From assembly GCA_021163945.1 (NCBI GenBank), contig JAGGTC010000203.1, positions 1 through 7,484 on the forward strand: DNA of 7,484 nucleotides, given 5' to 3'. Positions within the stretch are counted from its first letter, which is position 1. Every line of letters starts with the position of its first letter. A model generated the notes under the pieces. The model ran no database searches. It worked only from the letters and a program-made list of their open reading frames with translations, and was not told the DNA's origin. Of the stretch, positions 5,214-7,484 are shown in pieces. The position numbers were made by a program, and so were the translations under genes. The DNA comes from Deltaproteobacteria bacterium. GTDB taxonomy: Bacteria > Desulfobacterota > Desulfofervidia > Desulfofervidales > DG-60.

Positions 5214-6498
5214 TAATTTCCTTTAACTTTTCCTTTATCTCATCAAGGTCTAGGGTACGCAACTCTCTATTTTCCATAATGATCTTTCCATCTATTATAG
5301 TAGTAATTACATCACTGCCAGTTGCTGAATATACAAGATGGGAATATGGATTATACATAGGGATTAGATGAGGCCTGTTTAGATCAATGACAATTATGTC
5401 TGCCCTCTTCCCTGCCTTAAGTGTACCAATTTCATTTAAACCCAAGGCAATTGCCCCATTTATAGTGGCCATTTTTAAGACCTCCTCTGCCTTCATAATC
5501 TCTGGATCAAGATTTTTGACCTTATGAATCCTGGCAGCGGTCCCCATCTCTAAAAACATATCTAAATCATTGTTGCTGGATGGGCCATCTGTGCCTAAAG
5601 CAACAGTTATGCCACTTTCCAAGAGCTTAGGGATAGGGGCAATGCCAGAGGCCAGTTTTAGATTGCTCTCTGGATTATGCACTACATTTACTTGATGCTT
5701 TGCCAAAAGTAAAATGTCATCCTCTGTAAGTATCACACAATGTGCAGCAATAAGCCTCTTGTCTAATATACCAAGATTATGCAGATGCCTAACAGGGGTG
5801 CAGCCATATTTCCTCTTTATCTCCTTTACCTCCTCTTCTGTCTCTGAAAGGTGGATAATAAGGGGGGTAGAATACCTCTCTGCTAAATCCCTTGCCCTTT
5901 TAAACAAATCCGGTGAGCAGGTAAATAGGGCATGGGGTTCTACGGCCACACTTATTAATGGGTTTTCCTTCCATTTATTAATGAGTTCTTCTGTATATCT
6001 AAAGCCATTTTCTAAGTCCCCATAATTTGGGGAAGGGAAGTCATAAAGTACCTCACCTACAACTGCCCTTATACCCGCCCTGTTTGCTGCCTCGGCCACT
6101 TGGTCAGAAAATAGATACATATCGCAAAACGTAGTTGTGCCAGAGAGTATCATCTCTGCACAACCAAGCAGGCTTCCCCAATACACCATCTCGGCAGTCA
6201 ATTTTCTTTCAGCAGGGAATATATACTCATTAAGCCACTCCATCAGTGGGAGGTCATCTGCAAGGCCACGAAATAGGGTCATAGCAATGTGGGTATGGGC
6301 ATTAATAAGTCCTGGCATAATAAGGCCATGTCCATATTCTAATCTCCTTTTAGGAAGGTACCTTTCTTCTAATATGTCTTTTTTGCCTATATCAAAAATA
6401 ATATTACCCTTGGTGACTATAGCGCCATCTTCAATTATACCCTGATTGGTTAAGGTAAGGATAAAGGCACCTGAGACTAAAAGATCAACCTCTTTCAT
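5185..6498 (-). CDS. mtaD: 5-methylthioadenosine/S-adenosylhomocysteine deaminase (amidohydrolase)
   Basis: A 437-residue cytosolic metallo-amidohydrolase of the MtaD type, which hydrolyses the 6-amino group of methylthioadenosine (to methylthioinosine), S-adenosylhomocysteine and often adenosine. The metal ligands are all visible: H68 and H70 in LINAHTHIAMTLFRG (64-78), H216 in IIHLSET (214-220), and D304 in LGTDGPSSNN (301-310). E219 is the expected catalytic acid. H189 in VEPHALFTCSP (186-196) and H274 in HNPESNLKLASG (274-285) complete the substrate pocket. The N- and C-terminal beta segments form the usual composite domain, with KAGKRADIIVID (361-372) typical of it. Length is normal. The ATG comes one base after the phosphorylase stop (TAGCATG) and has no strong ribosome binding site, so it is probably coupled. 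The 3' end overlaps the convergent DUF401 gene. Confidence 0.93.
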   Translation of the reverse strand: MKEVDLLVSGAFILTLTNQGIIEDGAIVTKGNIIFDIGKKDILEERYLPKRRLEYGHGLIMPGLINAHTHIAMTLFRGLADDLPLMEWLNEYIFPAERKLTAEMVYWGSLLGCAEMILSGTTTFCDMYLFSDQVAEAANRAGIRAVVGEVLYDFPSPNYGDLENGFRYTEELINKWKENPLISVAVEPHALFTCSPDLFKRARDLAERYSTPLIIHLSETEEEVKEIKRKYGCTPVRHLHNLGILDKRLIAAHCVILTEDDILLLAKHQVNVVHNPESNLKLASGIAPIPKLLESGITVALGTDGPSSNNDLDMFLEMGTAARIHKVKNLDPEIMKAEEVLKMATINGAIALGLNEIGTLKAGKRADIIVIDLNRPHLIPMYNPYSHLVYSATGSDVITTIIDGKIIMENRELRTLDLDEIKEKLKEIIKKLGIETT

Positions 6499-6499
6499 G

Positions 6500-7342
6500 C
6501 TAATCTAGAGAAATCGCAGATATAAAGGCCTCTACCAACCTTATAACCTTTGGTTCTGTTTCTCCTGCAACAGCAATTACCTTTTCAATGGGGGCGGGTT
6601 TATAATTATCTGGCAAGTTGACATTTGTAATCACTGACAGGCCCAAGATACGTAGCCCACTATGTACCCCTACAATGACCTCTGGGATAGAGGACATCCC
6701 TACGGCATCTGCCCCTATAAGCCTCAAGAACCTAGTCTCTGCTGCAGTTTCCATACTAGGCCCTGCTACAGCTACATAGACCCCCTTGTGTACCTTGATC
6801 CCTTCCTTTAGGGCAATCTCCTCCATTAACTTGATAAAATTTCTATCATATGGTTCTACCATATCAGGGAATCTAACCCCCCAGCTATCAATATTTGGCC
6901 CCCTTAGGGGGTTGTCCCCCATAAGATTGATATGATCTGTAATAATCATGATATCCCCTGCTTCAAATAGGGGATTTAGGCCACCTGCTGCATTTGATAT
7001 GATAAGGACCTCTATGCCCAATTCAGCCATCACCCTTATAGGGAAGGTAATCTCCCTCATAGAGTAGCCCTCATAGTAATGGAAACGACCCTCAAAGGCC
7101 AAAATGGGCTTTTCACCCAGATACCCTGCTATAATCCGACCTTTATGACTTGGTGCGGTAGAAATGGGGAAATGAGGTATGTCTTTATATAAGACAATAC
7201 CCTCTTTTTTAATCCTCTCTGTGGCCTTGCCCAGCCCTGTACCTAAAATAATGCCTATCTTGGGGGAGATGCCTATTTTTTCTTTAATAAATTGGCTGGC
7301 CTCTTCTACCCCTTTTTTATAATTCAATATTTCTTCAATCAA
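6500..7342 (-). CDS. Purine nucleoside phosphorylase, trimeric (PNP/MTAP) family
   Basis: A 280-residue enzyme that splits purine nucleosides with phosphate into a free base and a ribose-1-phosphate. The motifs run in the expected order: ILGTGLG (32-38) and SHKGR (65-69) for phosphate, EGRFHYYEGYSM (84-95), NAAGGLNP (117-124), and VAGPSMETAAETRFLRLIGADAVGMS (192-217). The last includes E202, matching the purine-binding Glu of mammalian PNP, and M216. N240 in VITNVN aligns with the Asn that selects 6-oxopurines (inosine, guanosine). In dedicated methylthioadenosine phosphorylases this position is Asp. It is thus more likely an inosine/guanosine enzyme than an MTA phosphorylase. Downstream mtaD would supply inosine-type nucleosides, including methylthioinosine, so the pair could salvage MTA in two steps. 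The start is a TTG at 7342 with AGG 7 nt upstream; an in-frame stop at 7358-7360 and no ATG leave little choice. punA-like. Confidence 0.93.
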   Translation of the reverse strand: MIEEILNYKKGVEEASQFIKEKIGISPKIGIILGTGLGKATERIKKEGIVLYKDIPHFPISTAPSHKGRIIAGYLGEKPILAFEGRFHYYEGYSMREITFPIRVMAELGIEVLIISNAAGGLNPLFEAGDIMIITDHINLMGDNPLRGPNIDSWGVRFPDMVEPYDRNFIKLMEEIALKEGIKVHKGVYVAVAGPSMETAAETRFLRLIGADAVGMSSIPEVIVGVHSGLRILGLSVITNVNLPDNYKPAPIEKVIAVAGETEPKVIRLVEAFISAISLD

Positions 7343-7350
7343 TTCATTGC

Positions 7351-7434
7351 CTAAGACTCAATAATCATTTCCTTCTCTAGGTGTTCAACCGCACTGGCCT
7401 GACTGATTTTGTAGATGTAGGCAATTTGAACCAT
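7351..7434 (-). CDS. Possible 27-residue leader ORF upstream of the phosphorylase
   Basis: On the minus strand an ATG at 7434 opens a 27-codon frame ending in TAG at 7351-7353, only 8 nt before the TTG start of the phosphorylase gene. The product starts MVQIAYIYKISQASAVEHLE and ends EMIIES. A weak GAG lies about 8 nt upstream. Upstream DNA to the window edge (7435-7484) is very AT-rich and could hold the operon promoter, though I cannot pick convincing -35 and -10 boxes. It may be a leader peptide, the tail of a decayed gene, or chance. Confidence 0.22.
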   Translation of the reverse strand: MVQIAYIYKISQASAVEHLEKEMIIES

Positions 7435-7484
7435 TGTTTTTCTCAAAAGGTATTTATTTTATTACAATAACCTCTATTTAAAAT

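Noticed and set aside
5714..6445. Two plus-strand frames of about 100 codons (5714-6025, 6137-6445)
   Set aside because: They are antisense to mtaD, which has every family motif in its own frame; their translations are rich in Ser, Pro and Leu with no recognisable motif.
1..7484. CRISPR arrays, tRNA or rRNA genes, transposases and riboswitches
   Set aside because: No regularly spaced repeats, cloverleaf-like sequence, transposase motif or recognisable riboswitch core was found on either strand by eye.

Overview
The window is about 7.5 kb of moderately AT-rich bacterial DNA. Predicted proteins are rich in Lys, Glu and Ile, and several genes are tightly packed or overlap. The gene set (oxygen-independent type QueH, an MtaD deaminase, a trimeric-type purine nucleoside phosphorylase, a DUF401 permease, a free-standing bacterial ERCC4-domain nuclease) fits an anaerobic, possibly thermophilic bacterium. 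A Desulfobacterota-like lineage is my tentative guess. No marker gene in the window settles the taxonomy.

Left part (1-2370, plus strand) looks accessory. It starts inside a type II toxin-antitoxin pair: the antitoxin tail overlaps a RelE/ParE-type toxin. A short GC-rich imperfect hairpin follows (about 431-483), with one half of an integron attC-like core. Next come a small two-helix membrane protein whose hairpin arose by a 24-residue tandem duplication, a possible 49-residue ORF overlapping its stop codon, and a 357-residue protein with an XPF/ERCC4 nuclease domain. The last three are spaced like one transcription unit.

Middle part (2394-3903, minus strand) holds a DUF3467-like small protein, a YacP/Rae1-like NYN-domain RNase and QueH (epoxyqueuosine reductase of tRNA modification). 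The queH start faces a divergent DUF401 membrane transporter (3984-5213, plus strand). The short divergent region carries a perfect 12-bp inverted repeat sitting just upstream of both start codons. It overlaps promoter-like boxes that would give almost leaderless mRNAs.

Right part (5185-7434, minus strand) is a two-gene nucleoside salvage unit: purine nucleoside phosphorylase followed, one base after its stop, by the 5-methylthioadenosine/S-adenosylhomocysteine deaminase mtaD. Together they can deaminate methylthioadenosine or adenosine-type nucleosides and then cleave the resulting inosine-type product. A possible 27-codon leader ORF precedes the phosphorylase. The mtaD 3' end overlaps the convergent DUF401 gene by 29 bp.

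I did not find a clear, new multi-gene system. The best leads are the divergent inverted repeat, the attC-like remnant, and the membrane protein plus ERCC4 nuclease unit. No rRNA, tRNA, CRISPR array, transposase or convincing intrinsic terminator was seen.
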